NCBI RefSeq assembly: GCF_002891535.1
Contig: NZ_PDZR01000010.1
Location: forward strand, 1-64,000
DNA from: Methylocella silvestris
Lineage (GTDB): Bacteria > Pseudomonadota > Alphaproteobacteria > Rhizobiales > Beijerinckiaceae
DNA length: 64,000 bases
Direction of reading: 5' to 3'
The position numbers and the translations under genes are program-made. Shown one piece after another: positions 39,263 through 48,744 of the stretch; within the stretch, counting starts at the first letter, position 1; every line of letters starts with the position of its first letter. The notes under the pieces are model-generated. The model was not told the origin of the DNA and did not search any database. It saw only the letters and a list, made by a program, of their open reading frames with translations.

Positions 39263-40792
39263 TCAAGTCGCGGTGATCGCGGCGAGCGCCGCCTGCGCCA
39301 CAAGTTCGGGCGGCTGCGCGGCGTCGATGTGGATCCAATTGATTTCGCCAAGAGAAACGGCCTCCTGCGCCAGAGCCACCTGTGGGCCGGCGTCGGAGGC
39401 GTCGCCATGACGGGCGGAGACGCGCTCCAGCCTCGCCTCGAGCGGCGCGTCGAGCCAGAGGCCGAGGAATTTTCCACCCGCGACCTTTGCGGCCGCAGCG
39501 TCCGCCCGCTCGCTCTCCTTGAAAAAGGCGGCGTCGATGATGACGCTCTGCCCGGTTTCAAGGGTTAGCGCCGCGAGCGCATCAAGGCGGCTGTAAACCG
39601 GGCCTGACGCCTCCGCACGATAGGCCTCCTGCGGCAGCCGCTCCAGCTCCAATGCGCCGAACATGCGCTTGCGCTCGACGTCGCTGCGAAAATGAACGGC
39701 GCCAGGCGGTCGGCCGATCGCGGTGGCGAGCCGGCGCGCAAGCTGCGTCTTGCCCGTGCCCGATCGTCCGCCGATCGCGACGAGAAGGGGCGCCTCGAAT
39801 GCAAGAAAATCACCGGCGGCCGCAAACAGGAGCCGGGCCGAAGCGATCGTTTCGGGCGACGGCGACGGTTCGAGCGTTGCGACCCTCGCGCGGATCGCCG
39901 CGCGCAGGCTGAGAAACACGGGTAGGGCCTTTAGGCCGCCAAGCTGCACCTCAAGGGAATCGCTCACCGAGAGGTAGCGGTTCATGACGAGATTGGCTTC
40001 GCTGAAATGGCCGCGGGTCCAAAGATCCATCAGAAGAAAGGCGAGGTCGTAAAGACTGTCGCAAATCGCCAGTTTTTCGTCGAATTCAAGCGCGTCGAAC
40101 AAGACGGGCGCGTCGCCGATCATGACGATATTGCGCAGATGCAGATCGCCGTGGCAGCGGCGGACGTCGCCCGAAGCTTCCCGGCGCAAAAGTAGCGGCG
40201 CGACGTCGTCGAAGGCGGCGAGCAGGGCGCTCTCCAGCCGTGCAGCGGCCCCCGCGGGGAAAACATCGCGCGCGTCGGCAAGTCCGCGCGCCGTCTCGAT
40301 GATCTGGGCGCGCAAGGTCGCGGTTGCGCGTCTGTCGTGAAAAACGGGCGCCTTGCGATGCGCGGCGGCGACGATCTCGCCGAGCTGCGTGGCGATGTTG
40401 GGCTCGAGCGGCCCCTGCGCCGCCAGACGATCGAGCGTTTGATTTTCGTCGAACCGGCGCAGATGCACAGCCCACTCGATAATCTCTTCGCCGTTTCCTA
40501 AAGTTAGATGATTATCTTCGCGTGAAATTGGAACGACGCCAAGGTAAAGATCGGGCGCGTTCCGGGTGTTAGCCTCGATCTCGGCTTCGCAGGCGAGCCT
40601 GCGTTTCTCAAGGGTCGAGAAATCCATGAAGGGAAACCGCACGGCCCGCTTCACCTTGTAGACGTCTTTTCCGGCAAGAAAGACCGAAGCGCCATGGGTG
40701 TCGATGCGGATCACGGGTTCGCGCAAGCCGTGGGTCGCCGGCTCGCTGAGAAAGGCGAAAACCCTGGCCTGATCCGCGTTTTCCGCCGTCAT
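39263..40792 (-). CDS. APH-like kinase / AAA ATPase fusion (COG2187-COG0645)
   Basis: A 509-aa two-domain protein. Residues 1-320 are an aminoglycoside-phosphotransferase-like domain with the catalytic loop RCHGDLHLRNIVM and metal segment LFDALEFDEKLAICDSLYDLAFL. Residues 340-505 are a P-loop kinase with Walker A AIGGRSGTGKTQLA and a nucleoside-kinase-like fold. This conserved fusion is common in proteobacteria, but its substrate is unknown; small-molecule phosphorylation is implied by both domains. I took the ATG at 40792, with GGAG seven bases upstream; 40804 is also possible. It is tail-to-tail with hldE, four bases apart. Confidence 0.83.
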   Translation of the reverse strand: MTAENADQARVFAFLSEPATHGLREPVIRIDTHGASVFLAGKDVYKVKRAVRFPFMDFSTLEKRRLACEAEIEANTRNAPDLYLGVVPISREDNHLTLGNGEEIIEWAVHLRRFDENQTLDRLAAQGPLEPNIATQLGEIVAAAHRKAPVFHDRRATATLRAQIIETARGLADARDVFPAGAAARLESALLAAFDDVAPLLLRREASGDVRRCHGDLHLRNIVMIGDAPVLFDALEFDEKLAICDSLYDLAFLLMDLWTRGHFSEANLVMNRYLSVSDSLEVQLGGLKALPVFLSLRAAIRARVATLEPSPSPETIASARLLFAAAGDFLAFEAPLLVAIGGRSGTGKTQLARRLATAIGRPPGAVHFRSDVERKRMFGALELERLPQEAYRAEASGPVYSRLDALAALTLETGQSVIIDAAFFKESERADAAAAKVAGGKFLGLWLDAPLEARLERVSARHGDASDAGPQVALAQEAVSLGEINWIHIDAAQPPELVAQAALAAITAT

Positions 40793-40934
40793 TGCTGTCT
40801 CCATGCCAGGCCTCTGGCGGCGACCTGTGTCGGGCGCGCCGCCGGTTTTGCTTGCTCGCAAAGGCCCGCCTTGCTACTGCCAACACCAATCGGGCATCGC
40901 CCGCGGCCTCTCCTGCTTATTGAGCCCCAAGCTG

Positions 40935-41429
40935 ATGGCCATACCGCGACGGTCCTTGACGGAATTGGACCAAAACGCCGCCGGCGCGCATTTTCTCATC
41001 GTCGAAGCCCGTTACTATGACTCGATTGGCGCGATGCTTCTCGCCGGGGCCAAGGCCGCGTTGGAGCGGGCGCGCGCATCGTATGAACTCGTCAGCGTGC
41101 CGGGCGCCCTCGAAATCCCGATCGCCATCGAGATCGCGACCGATCAGGCCAAGCGTGCGGGCGCGCCTTTTGCAGGAGCCATCGCGCTCGGTTGCGTCAT
41201 CAGGGGTGAGACCTATCATTTCGAAATCGTCGCGGCCGAGAGCGCGCGAGCGTTGATGCAATTGGCCGTGGCGCACAAGCTTCCGCTCGGCAACGGCATT
41301 CTCACCGTCGACACCGAGGCTCAGGCCGAGGAGCGCGCCGACCCGGATCGGGGCGACAAGGGCGGCGACGCCGCGCGCGCGGCGATCGCGCTTCACTGTC
41401 TGGCGCGCCGCGCGGGAGCCCTCTCATGA
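40935..41429 (+). CDS. ribH: 6,7-dimethyl-8-ribityllumazine synthase
   Basis: Condenses the ribityl-pyrimidinedione with 3,4-dihydroxy-2-butanone 4-phosphate, the step before riboflavin. 164 aa; conserved segments are FLIVEARYYDSIGAMLLAGA, VPGALEIPIAI, GCVIRGETYHFEIVA (catalytic His in TYHFE) and NGILTVDTEAQAEERAD. The ATG at 40935 gives the usual length, though its ribosome site is weak; a start at 40803 would add 44 unlike residues. First gene of the coupled ribH-nusB-thiL set, overlapping nusB by ATGA. Confidence 0.95.
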   Translation: MAIPRRSLTELDQNAAGAHFLIVEARYYDSIGAMLLAGAKAALERARASYELVSVPGALEIPIAIEIATDQAKRAGAPFAGAIALGCVIRGETYHFEIVAAESARALMQLAVAHKLPLGNGILTVDTEAQAEERADPDRGDKGGDAARAAIALHCLARRAGALS

Positions 41430-41890
41430 GCAATGCCGATGGCCGCTCCGCCGCGCGTCTGGCCGCCGTCCAGGCTCTCTATCAGATGGACATCACGGAC
41501 AAGGGCCTCAAGGAAACCTGCGCCGAGTTCGAAACCTTCTGGCTCGGCGGCGAAGTCGAGGGTCAGATTTATAAGCCGGCGGAACTCGCCTTCTTCAAGG
41601 ATATTCTTTCAGGCGTCCTCGCTGATCAGGGACCGATCGACCGCGCGATCGATCAGACGCTGGTCGATGGCTGGCCGCTGGTTCGGATCGACTCGGTGCT
41701 CCGCGCGATTTTGCGCGCCGGCGCCTATGAATTGAAAAAGCGAACCGACGTTCCGGCGCGGGTGGCGATCAAGGAATATGTCGACGTCGCCGGCGCCTTC
41801 TTCGAGCGCGAGGAATCCGGCATGGTCAACGCCGTTCTCGACCATCTCGCGCGCCGCTTTCGCGCCGAGGAATTCGAGCGGCCGCGCTAA
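41426..41890 (+). CDS. nusB: transcription antitermination factor NusB
   Basis: RNA-binding partner of NusE (S10) at boxA in rRNA antitermination. A 154-aa all-helical protein with RSAARLAAVQALYQMDIT at the start and VRIDSVLRAILRAGAYELKKRTDVPARVAIKEYVDVA near residue 90, both family signatures. Its ATG overlaps the ribH stop (ATGA). A hairpin (41891-41916) begins right after its stop codon and separates it from thiL. Confidence 0.96.
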   Translation: MSNADGRSAARLAAVQALYQMDITDKGLKETCAEFETFWLGGEVEGQIYKPAELAFFKDILSGVLADQGPIDRAIDQTLVDGWPLVRIDSVLRAILRAGAYELKKRTDVPARVAIKEYVDVAGAFFEREESGMVNAVLDHLARRFRAEEFERPR

Positions 41891-41916
41891 AGCATTTTTC
41901 GCGATAAGAAAATGCT
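41891..41916. repeat. intergenic palindrome between nusB and thiL
   Basis: Perfect 8-base arms AGCATTTT (41891-41898) and AAAATGCT (41909-41916) around a 10-base loop, starting one base after the nusB stop. Similar AGCATTTT/AAAATGCT palindromes are, from memory, frequent between genes in this order. No T-run follows, so it is not a clear terminator. Confidence 0.55.
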
Positions 41917-41939
41917 CTGCGCCGACGGGGGAACGACCG

Positions 41940-42932
41940 CTGAGGCTCTCCGAGGACGAATTGATCGCCGCTTTTTTCGCTCCAATTGCGGGAGAGGCGG
42001 GTCTTGGCCTTCGCGATGACGCCGCGTTGCTGCAGGCGCCGCAGGGTCGCGGGATCGTCCTCACCAAGGATCTCCTCGTCGCCGGGGCGCATTTTTTTGA
42101 AGATGATCCCCCGGATGCAATTGCGCGCAAGGCGCTGCGCGTCAATCTCTCCGATCTGGCGGCCAAAGCGGCAAGGCCGCTCGGATTTTTGCTCGGCCTT
42201 GCGCTCCCGCCGGATTGGACGGCGGACTGGCTGAAGCGTTTTGCCGCGGGTCTTGGCGCGGATGCGCAAAATTTTGACTGTCCCTTGCTAGGCGGCGACA
42301 CCGTCAAGACATCGGGACCGCTGACGCTTTCGATCACGGCGCTCGGCGCGGCGCCGGGGCATGGCATGGTTCGCCGCGACGCCGCCCGCGATGGCGACGC
42401 GCTTTATGTTTCGGGCTCGATTGGCGATGCGGCGCTTGGCCTCCGGCTGCGGCTCAACAGGGAGGAAGACCGGCACTGGATCGCCGCGCTCGGCGCCGAG
42501 AACGCGGCGTTTCTTGCCGATCGCTATTTGTTGCCGCAGCCCCGTCTCGGCCTCATCGAGACGCTTGGCGAACATGCGCGGGCCGCGATGGACGTGTCGG
42601 ACGGCCTAGCCGGTGACCTGGCGAAAATGCTCGCCCTCGCCGGGCTCACGGCGGATGTCGCGCTGGCGGATCTGCCGCTCTCGCAGGCCGTGCGGGCGGC
42701 GCTCTCGGCGCGGCCGGAGTTGATCGAGACGATCTGTTGCGGCGGCGATGATTATGAGATCCTTTGCGCCGTCGCCCCTGAAAAAGCGCTGGCGTTGGAG
42801 GCGGGCGCCAAGGCCGCGGGGATCGAATTGACCCGCATCGGGCAGGCGCAGCGGGGCGCGGCGGCGCCTATCTTCCGCAACACAAAAGGCGAGGCGTTGC
42901 GCTTGGCACGCGCCTCATTCAGCCATTTTTAG
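41940..42932 (+). CDS. thiL: thiamine-monophosphate kinase, unusual start
   Basis: Phosphorylates thiamine monophosphate to thiamine diphosphate. GLRDDAALL near residue 30, VTKDLLV-like VLTKDLLVAGAHFF, LGGDTVK, DVSDGLAGDLAKML and CGGDDYEILCAV are the AIR-synthase-type metal and ATP motifs. No ATG, GTG or TTG lies between the nusB stop and the first conserved residues. The most likely start is CTG at 41940 (then RLSEDELI), with GGGGGA upstream. An ATG at 41912 is in the wrong frame by one base, with a run of five G between, so a frameshift or sequencing slip is the alternative. TTG at 41964 would cut into the domain. Confidence 0.88.
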   Translation: MRLSEDELIAAFFAPIAGEAGLGLRDDAALLQAPQGRGIVLTKDLLVAGAHFFEDDPPDAIARKALRVNLSDLAAKAARPLGFLLGLALPPDWTADWLKRFAAGLGADAQNFDCPLLGGDTVKTSGPLTLSITALGAAPGHGMVRRDAARDGDALYVSGSIGDAALGLRLRLNREEDRHWIAALGAENAAFLADRYLLPQPRLGLIETLGEHARAAMDVSDGLAGDLAKMLALAGLTADVALADLPLSQAVRAALSARPELIETICCGGDDYEILCAVAPEKALALEAGAKAAGIELTRIGQAQRGAAAPIFRNTKGEALRLARASFSHF

Positions 42933-43091
42933 ATAAGTCTTTGAATTAGAATGCGTTTGCGGCCGCTCTGAAAACATTGGTTCGATTGATTTGGTCGATT
43001 GCGCCCTCTGACTGCTTTCTGTAAATGTCAGCCATCGGGCGGAGCATCGACTCCAAACCAAGCCCCAACAAAATTTTCAGGGTGGTAACAG

Positions 43092-45227
43092 ATGGCCATT
43101 TGGCTTGTCATTTTCGCTGGGCTTTTGTCCGTCGCATACGGCTATGTAACGTCCTCCAAACTCATGGCCGCAAGCGCTGGCTCCGCGCGGATGCAGGAAA
43201 TCGCCGGCGCCATCGCCGAGGGCGCGCAGGCCTATCTGAAGCGTCAATATCTGACCATCGCCCTCGTCGGCGCGGTAATTTTTATCGCCTTCTGGTTTTT
43301 TCTCGGCGGCGCGATCGCCTTTGGTTTCCTGATCGGTGCGGTGCTTTCGGGCGCTGCCGGCTTCGTCGGCATGAATGTCTCGGTGCGCGCCAATGTCCGC
43401 ACCGCGGAAGCAGCCTCGCGGTCCCTTGCCGACGGCCTCGACATATCCTTCAAGGCCGGAGCCGTGACGGGAATGCTCGTCGCCGGCCTCGCGCTGCTTG
43501 GCGTCTCCGGTTATTTTTATGTCCTGACGGGGCCTCTCGGCCACGCCGCAAACAGCCGCGAAACCATCGACGCGCTGGTCGCACTGGGCTTTGGCGCCTC
43601 GCTGATTTCAATCTTCGCCCGCCTCGGCGGCGGCATCTTCACCAAGGGCGCCGACGTCGGCGCCGACCTTGTCGGCAAGGTCGAGGCGGGCATTCCGGAA
43701 GACGATCCGCGCAATCCCGCCACGATCGCCGATAACGTCGGCGACAATGTCGGCGACTGCGCCGGCATGGCGGCGGATCTGTTCGAAACCTACGCCGTCA
43801 CGGTCGTCGCGACGATGGTCCTCGCCGCGATCTTCTTCGTCGGTCAGCCGGTTCTCTACAGCGCAATGATCTATCCGCTGGCGATCTGCGCGACCTGCAT
43901 CGTCACCTCCATCGCTGGAACCTATTTCGTCAAGCTGGACGCCAGCCAGTCGATCATGGGCGCGCTTTACAAGGGCCTTATCGCGGCGGGACTTTTCTCC
44001 ATCGTCGGCCTCGCCCTGGCGACGACGCTCACCGTCGGCTGGGGGACGATCGGAGCGGTCAAGGGCGTACCGGTTTCAGGCTTTCATCTGTTCCTCTGCG
44101 GCCTGATCGGTCTGGTCGTAACCGGCTGCATCGTCGTCATCACCGAATATTATACCGGCACCGGCAAGCGGCCCGTCGTCTCGATCGCGCAGGCCTCCGT
44201 CACGGGCCACGGCACCAATGTCATTCAGGGGCTCGCCGTCTCGCTCGAATCGACCGCGCTTCCGGCGCTCGTCATCATCGGCGGCATCATCGCGACGAGC
44301 CAGCTCGCCGGCCTGTTCGGCACCGCGATCGCTGTCACGACCATGCTTGGCCTCGCCGGAATGATTGTGGCGCTCGACGCCTTCGGCCCGGTCACCGACA
44401 ATGCGGGCGGCATCGCCGAAATGGCCGGACTGCCGAAGGAAGTGAGGCAGGTGACCGACGCGCTCGACGCCGTCGGCAACACCACCAAGGCGGTGACCAA
44501 GGGCTACGCCATCGGCTCAGCCGGGCTCGGCGCGCTGGTGCTGTTCAACGCCTACAGCCACGATCTCGAATATTTCGCCGCGAACCCCGACCAGTTCCCC
44601 TATTTCAAGGGCATGGGAGTGGTCTCCTTCGATATCGCCAATCCCTATGTCGTCGCCGGCCTCATCTTCGGCGGCCTTATTCCCTATCTCTTCAGCGGCA
44701 TCGCCATGACTGCGGTCGGCCGTGCGGCCGGCTCCGTCGTCGAAGAGGTGCGCCGCCAGTTCAAGGAAAAACCCGGCATCATGCTGGGAACCGAGCGGCC
44801 TGACTACGGCCGCGCCGTCGACATGCTGACCAAGGCGGCGATCCGGGAAATGATCATCCCGTCCCTTCTTCCGGTGCTGGCGCCGATCGTCGTCTATTTC
44901 GGCGTCCTCCTCATTTCCGGGTCACGCGCGTCGGCTTTCGCAGCGCTCGGCGCCTCGCTTCTCGGCGTTATCGTCAACGGACTGTTCGTGGCGATCTCGA
45001 TGACATCGGGCGGCGGCGCCTGGGACAACGCCAAGAAAAGCTTCGAGGACGGATTTACCGACAAGGACGGCGTCAAGCATTTCAAGGGCGGGGAGGCGCA
45101 CAAAGCCTCGGTCACCGGCGATACGGTCGGCGACCCTTACAAGGACACGGCTGGCCCCGCGGTGAACCCGGCGATCAAGATCACCAATATCGTCGCCCTG
45201 CTGTTGCTCGCGGTGCTGGCGCACTAA
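43092..45227 (+). CDS. hppA: K+-independent H+-translocating pyrophosphatase
   Basis: Inner-membrane proton pump driven by hydrolysis of pyrophosphate, 711 aa with about 16 membrane segments. The substrate motif [45 protein letters not shown] is split over residues 193-235. Lys466 in [10 protein letters not shown] is the residue that marks potassium-independent enzymes (Ala in the K+-dependent class). It conserves energy from biosynthetic PPi, useful under low energy or acid conditions. It follows thiL, as in relatives, and has a strong terminator. Confidence 0.96.
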   Translation: MAIWLVIFAGLLSVAYGYVTSSKLMAASAGSARMQEIAGAIAEGAQAYLKRQYLTIALVGAVIFIAFWFFLGGAIAFGFLIGAVLSGAAGFVGMNVSVRANVRTAEAASRSLADGLDISFKAGAVTGMLVAGLALLGVSGYFYVLTGPLGHAANSRETIDALVALGFGASLISIFARLGGGIFTKGADVGADLVGKVEAGIPEDDPRNPATIADNVGDNVGDCAGMAADLFETYAVTVVATMVLAAIFFVGQPVLYSAMIYPLAICATCIVTSIAGTYFVKLDASQSIMGALYKGLIAAGLFSIVGLALATTLTVGWGTIGAVKGVPVSGFHLFLCGLIGLVVTGCIVVITEYYTGTGKRPVVSIAQASVTGHGTNVIQGLAVSLESTALPALVIIGGIIATSQLAGLFGTAIAVTTMLGLAGMIVALDAFGPVTDNAGGIAEMAGLPKEVRQVTDALDAVGNTTKAVTKGYAIGSAGLGALVLFNAYSHDLEYFAANPDQFPYFKGMGVVSFDIANPYVVAGLIFGGLIPYLFSGIAMTAVGRAAGSVVEEVRRQFKEKPGIMLGTERPDYGRAVDMLTKAAIREMIIPSLLPVLAPIVVYFGVLLISGSRASAFAALGASLLGVIVNGLFVAISMTSGGGAWDNAKKSFEDGFTDKDGVKHFKGGEAHKASVTGDTVGDPYKDTAGPAVNPAIKITNIVALLLLAVLAH

Positions 45228-45254
45228 ATTTCAGATACGCGATCAGATATGCGA

Positions 45255-45286
45255 AAGGTCAGGCGATGCGACGCCTGACCTTTTTT
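45255..45286 (+). terminator. intrinsic terminator of hppA
   Basis: Perfect 11-bp stem (45255-45265 with 45272-45282), 6-nt loop, then a T-run to 45286. Lies 27 bases after hppA and may also insulate the convergent bamE. Confidence 0.93.
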
Positions 45287-45380
45287 GCATAAAGCTGACT
45301 AGCAGCTGGAGCGCAGGGGCGCGGGCAGACGCGCTGGAGCCGCCGCGATTGGCGAAGCAGCGGGCCGCTTCGCCAAGAGG

Positions 45381-45872
45381 CTACTGGAAGCGCATCAAAT
45401 TCAGGAACATGCCCTTCAGGAAGGTCGATTCCGCGCCGGCCGTCGGCGTTGTGCGCGAGACGAAGTCGAACACCTTGCCGTCCTGGATGCCGTAATTGGC
45501 GATCCGCTCGACTTTCTTGTTCTTGTCGAAATAGACGGCGAAGACGCGCTGGTCGATGAGCTTCGGCTGCAGGAAGGCGATGCTACGGTCGGTCACCTGC
45601 GTCACATAATACCAGACGGCGCCGCCGACGGTCGAGGTCGTGGTCGGCGTTCCAAGCAGGGTCAGCACCTGTTCGGCGGAAGCGCCGACGCGGACCTGTT
45701 CCAGGGTGCGGGGGTCGGATTGATAACCATGCACGACCGTGCCGTCATAGCCAAGGCAACCGCCAAGCCCGAGCGGCAGCGCCGCAGCAAAAGCGAGCTT
45801 CAGTCCAAAAAAACCGGAGCGGGCGCGAGGCGCCGACTTAAGGCGGCTTTTGTTCGCGATGGCGAGCCACAT
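45381..45872 (-). CDS. bamE: outer membrane assembly lipoprotein BamE (SmpA/OmlA)
   Basis: Lipoprotein of the BAM complex that folds beta-barrels into the outer membrane. 163 aa: signal peptide with lipobox GLGGC and lipid site Cys39, then the SmpA/OmlA domain with VRVGASAEQVLTLLGTPTTTS and YFDKNKKVERIANYG. The signal region is preceded by about 20 basic residues, so a later start is possible. It is divergent from the bc1 chaperone gene with a 223-base gap, the usual arrangement in this order. Confidence 0.92.
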   Translation of the reverse strand: MWLAIANKSRLKSAPRARSGFFGLKLAFAAALPLGLGGCLGYDGTVVHGYQSDPRTLEQVRVGASAEQVLTLLGTPTTTSTVGGAVWYYVTQVTDRSIAFLQPKLIDQRVFAVYFDKNKKVERIANYGIQDGKVFDFVSRTTPTAGAESTFLKGMFLNLMRFQ

Positions 45873-45967
45873 TCCCTAAAATCTCCGGAACAATTGCGAT
45901 GCGAAGGATTACGAATTCAAAGCCGCGAGCTTGCTTTGGCCGCGAGGCTGGGCGATGCCTAGCCGTC

Positions 45968-46004
45968 AGCTTTGGTAAAAGCAAGGCGCCGCCTCGCCAA
46001 AGCT
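45968..46004. repeat. palindrome in the bamE / chaperone divergent region
   Basis: Arms AGCTTTGG (45968-45975) and CCAAAGCT (45997-46004) are perfect, with an inner AGGC/GCCT stem. It lies 92 bases from the chaperone start and 96 from bamE. It could be an operator or an interspersed palindrome; no T-run follows. Confidence 0.4.
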
Positions 46005-46095
46005 CGGCAGACTCCCGCTGGGCGGAGACAATCTGGCGTTTCGAAGGTTAAGCCCGCGTGAATTTCCGGCGCCGGCGGAACGGATATTTTTAAGC

Positions 46096-46623
46096 ATGCT
46101 GTCCTGGTTTTCCCGAAGAGCCGCCAATCGCCAGCTCATCGCACGTCTCCTTGGCGAGATCATCGCGGCCGCCCGCGAGCCTGCGTTCTTTACCGACTAC
46201 GGCGTCCCGGACAGTTTCGAGGGCCGGTTCGAAACCCTGACCCTGCATGCGACGCTGGTGCTGCGCCAGCTCAACGCAATGGCCCCGCCGGCGCCTGATC
46301 TGGCGCAGGACCTTGTCAACGCTATATTCGCTCATCTCGACGGGACCTTGCGCGAAATGGGCGTCGGCGATCCGACCGTGCCGAAGAAAATGAAGGTTCT
46401 CGCCGAGGCTTTCCTTGGCCGGGGCCTAGCTTATGATAGCGCGGCGCGAGCCGGCGGCCCGGCGCTGGAAGAGACGCTGCGGCGCAATATTTATGCTGGC
46501 CGAGGCGATGCGGGGCGCCTTGCCCGTTATGTCGCGGCGGCCGGCGCGGCGCTGGCTCGGGCGCCCTTCGAAACCTTCGTCAACGGGCCGCTGCCTTTCC
46601 CAGACCCGGCCGGCGTGGCATGA
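46096..46623 (+). CDS. ubiquinol-cytochrome c chaperone family protein (Cbp3-like)
   Basis: A 175-aa protein of the Ubiq_cyt_C_chap family, related to mitochondrial Cbp3, which helps assemble cytochrome b of the bc1 complex. Recognisable are AFFTDYGVPDSFEGRFETLTLHATLVLRQL and GVGDPTVPKKMKVLAEAFLGRGLAYD. Likely cytosolic, membrane-associated. It lies 25 bases before yceD in the same direction, and the pair is conserved together in alphaproteobacteria. Confidence 0.88.
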   Translation: MLSWFSRRAANRQLIARLLGEIIAAAREPAFFTDYGVPDSFEGRFETLTLHATLVLRQLNAMAPPAPDLAQDLVNAIFAHLDGTLREMGVGDPTVPKKMKVLAEAFLGRGLAYDSAARAGGPALEETLRRNIYAGRGDAGRLARYVAAAGAALARAPFETFVNGPLPFPDPAGVA

Positions 46624-46648
46624 CAGGGCAATCAGGGAGACGATTGCG

Positions 46649-47263
46649 ATGAAATCGAACGATGATCGTCAGGCCGGCCGAGTCCGGCGCGGGCTTGCGG
46701 AAAAACACGCTGCGCCGAGCCCGGAGTCGCTGATGCCGCGCATCGTCAAAATTTCCGAATTACCCGACACGGGGCTGAAAATCGCTGTCATCGCCGATCC
46801 GGCGGAACGCGCCGCTATCGCCGCCGCAGACGGTCTTGTCGCGATCGAAAGCCTTGCCGCCGATCTCGAAATCACCAAGGAAGGCGCGAGGATCGAGGTG
46901 GGCGGCCGGCTGAAGGCGCGCGTCGTCGCGACCTGCGTTGTGACCCTTGATCCATTTGAAACCGAGGTCGAGGGCGATATCGAAGCCGATTTCGTCGTCG
47001 CGAGGGATCTGACCGCGCGGGGTCCAAGACCGCCGCGCGGGGCGCGGCGCGAGCCGGAGCCGCCGCCAGTGATCCTCGAGGGCCCCGAGCCGATCCTCAA
47101 CGGCCAGATCGATCTCGGGGCGCTCGTCGAGGAGTTTTTGGTGCTGAACCTTGATCCCCATCCGCGCAAACCCGGCGCATCGTTCGAGCCGGATGCCGTC
47201 TTGGGCTCCGCTGAGGATGCCGGCTCGCCCTTCGCCGTGTTGAAAAAACGGACCGATGATTGA
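46649..47263 (+). CDS. YceD/DUF177-family protein
   Basis: A 204-aa protein of the DUF177 (YceD) family, linked to 23S rRNA accumulation and usually next to rpmF and plsX. The family core runs from ITKEGARIEVGGRLKARVVATCVVTLDPFETEVEGDIEADFV to DLGALVEEFLVLNLDPHPRKPG; a proline/arginine-rich insert lies near 135-150. The ATG at 46649 follows AGGGAGA; ATG 46733 (MPRIVKIS) is the alternative. rpmF, which usually follows, is not here; a 368-base gap leads to plsX. Confidence 0.87.
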   Translation: MKSNDDRQAGRVRRGLAEKHAAPSPESLMPRIVKISELPDTGLKIAVIADPAERAAIAAADGLVAIESLAADLEITKEGARIEVGGRLKARVVATCVVTLDPFETEVEGDIEADFVVARDLTARGPRPPRGARREPEPPPVILEGPEPILNGQIDLGALVEEFLVLNLDPHPRKPGASFEPDAVLGSAEDAGSPFAVLKKRTDD

Positions 47264-47631
47264 TTCGGGCGGCCGATGAATGCAGCTTTCGAATGGGCCG
47301 CAAGGCAAAAGATTTCCAGCGCCGCGTGTTTCGGCGCCACTATGATCTCCGCCTTTTATCCTATATTTGATCGCCTGAGAGCGTCGAAACGTCTGACGCG
47401 CCGCGTGTTTTTCAAACGTCTGGCGCGCTTTTGCGTACGACGGGGCGAAGCGTAAACGCGGCGGTTCAGCATTGAGAGGCAGGTTCAACGGGCGGCCCAG
47501 CACGCAGGAGACGAGGCCGGTCGATACGACCCGTTGCGCTCCATTCATGCGCTCTGTGGAGTCCTGCGCCTCATTCGCCGGCGGATACGCCGCCTATCCT
47601 TATTGCGAACTTTGACGATGTCCTGAACGCC
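47264..47631. other. intergenic region yceD-plsX with short direct repeats
   Basis: 368 bases without a supported gene. It holds AAACGTCTGACGCGC at 47387-47401 and AAACGTCTGGCGCGC at 47414-47428 (27 bases apart, one mismatch), and GCCGCGTGTTT twice (47321-47331 and 47400-47410). The copy at 47414 matches the unit of the rpsA repeat array. The plsX promoter is probably in the second half. Confidence 0.45.
47414..47429 (+). repeat. single copy of the AAACG-N6-GCGCTYTTGC unit
   Basis: AAACG, six variable bases, then GCGCTTTTGC (47414 to about 47434), one base different from the GCGCTCTTGC end of the rpsA array. The strand is the same relative to the downstream gene. Confidence 0.45.
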
Positions 47632-48741
47632 ATGATGAAGACGGTTCGCATAGCTCTCGACGCCATGGGCGGCGATTTTGGACCGGAAGTCATGCTTCCC
47701 GGCGCGGCCATGGCGCTCGAGCGCGGTTTGGACATCGCCTTTTTATTGTTCGGCGACGAAACGCTGATCAAGCCTTACCTGGCTGTCCACCCTGCACTCG
47801 CTGCAGTCTCCACTTTGCATCACACGAATGTCGCGGTGCGAATGGACGACAAGCCAAGCCAGGCCTTGCGGTCCGGGCGCCGCATCTCGTCGATGTGGCT
47901 GTCGATCGACGCCGTCAAGAAAAACGCCGCTGATATCGCGGTGTCGGCGGGCAATACGGGCGCGCTGATGGCGATGGCGAAGACCTGCTTGCATACCATG
48001 CCGGGCGTCGACCGGCCCGCCATCGCGGCGATCTGGCCGACCATCCGTGGCCGGACCATCGTGCTGGATGTCGGGGCCTCGATCGGCGCCGACGCGCGCC
48101 ATCTCGTCAATCTCGCCATCATGGGCGCGGCGATGGCCCGCGCCGTCCTCGACGTCGAGCGTCCGACCGTTGGCCTGCTCAACATCGGGTCCGAGGAGAT
48201 GAAGGGCGTCGACGACGTCAAGGCCGCCTCGAAACTGCTGCGCGAGATGGCGTTGCCCCATCTCGATTATGTCGGCTTCGTCGAAGGCGGCGACATCGGC
48301 AGAGGCACGGTCGACGTCGTCGTAACCGAAGGTTTTAGCGGCAATATCGCCCTGAAGACCGCGGAAGGAACCGCGAGCCAGATGGGGCAATATCTGCGCG
48401 AGGCGCTGAGCCGGGATCTGATGTCGAAGATCGGCTATTTCTTCGCGCGGAAGGGGCTCGCCGGGCTGAAGGCCAAGATGGACCCGCGTAATGTCAATGG
48501 CGGCACGTTTCTCGGCCTCGATGGCGTCGTCATCAAGAGTCACGGCCATTCGGATGTGTTCGGGACGTCGGTCGCCATCGAGATCGCCTACCGTATCGCC
48601 CGTCATGAATTGCTGGGCCAGATCCGCGGCGCGCTCGCCCATTCGCACGAAACGACCTCCCGCCCGCCGGACAGTCAGATCGCCGGCGGCGAGCGGCCCG
48701 CCGCCTTGCCGAAATCAGCCCAGCTTCGTATGGATTCTTGA
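47632..48741 (+). CDS. plsX: phosphate acyltransferase PlsX
   Basis: Makes acyl-phosphate from acyl-ACP for phospholipid synthesis. 369 aa: [21 protein letters not shown] at the N-terminus, [18 protein letters not shown] near residue 105, and [16 protein letters not shown] and [17 protein letters not shown] in the second half, all family signatures. It precedes fabH by three bases between stop and TTG start, so the two are coupled. The start may be the first or second Met. Confidence 0.96.
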   Translation: MMKTVRIALDAMGGDFGPEVMLPGAAMALERGLDIAFLLFGDETLIKPYLAVHPALAAVSTLHHTNVAVRMDDKPSQALRSGRRISSMWLSIDAVKKNAADIAVSAGNTGALMAMAKTCLHTMPGVDRPAIAAIWPTIRGRTIVLDVGASIGADARHLVNLAIMGAAMARAVLDVERPTVGLLNIGSEEMKGVDDVKAASKLLREMALPHLDYVGFVEGGDIGRGTVDVVVTEGFSGNIALKTAEGTASQMGQYLREALSRDLMSKIGYFFARKGLAGLKAKMDPRNVNGGTFLGLDGVVIKSHGHSDVFGTSVAIEIAYRIARHELLGQIRGALAHSHETTSRPPDSQIAGGERPAALPKSAQLRMDS

Positions 48742-48744
48742 GCT

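Noticed and set aside
40803-40934. 44-residue N-terminal extension of RibH
   Set aside because: It lies over the promoter region shared with the opposite gene and is unlike the family.
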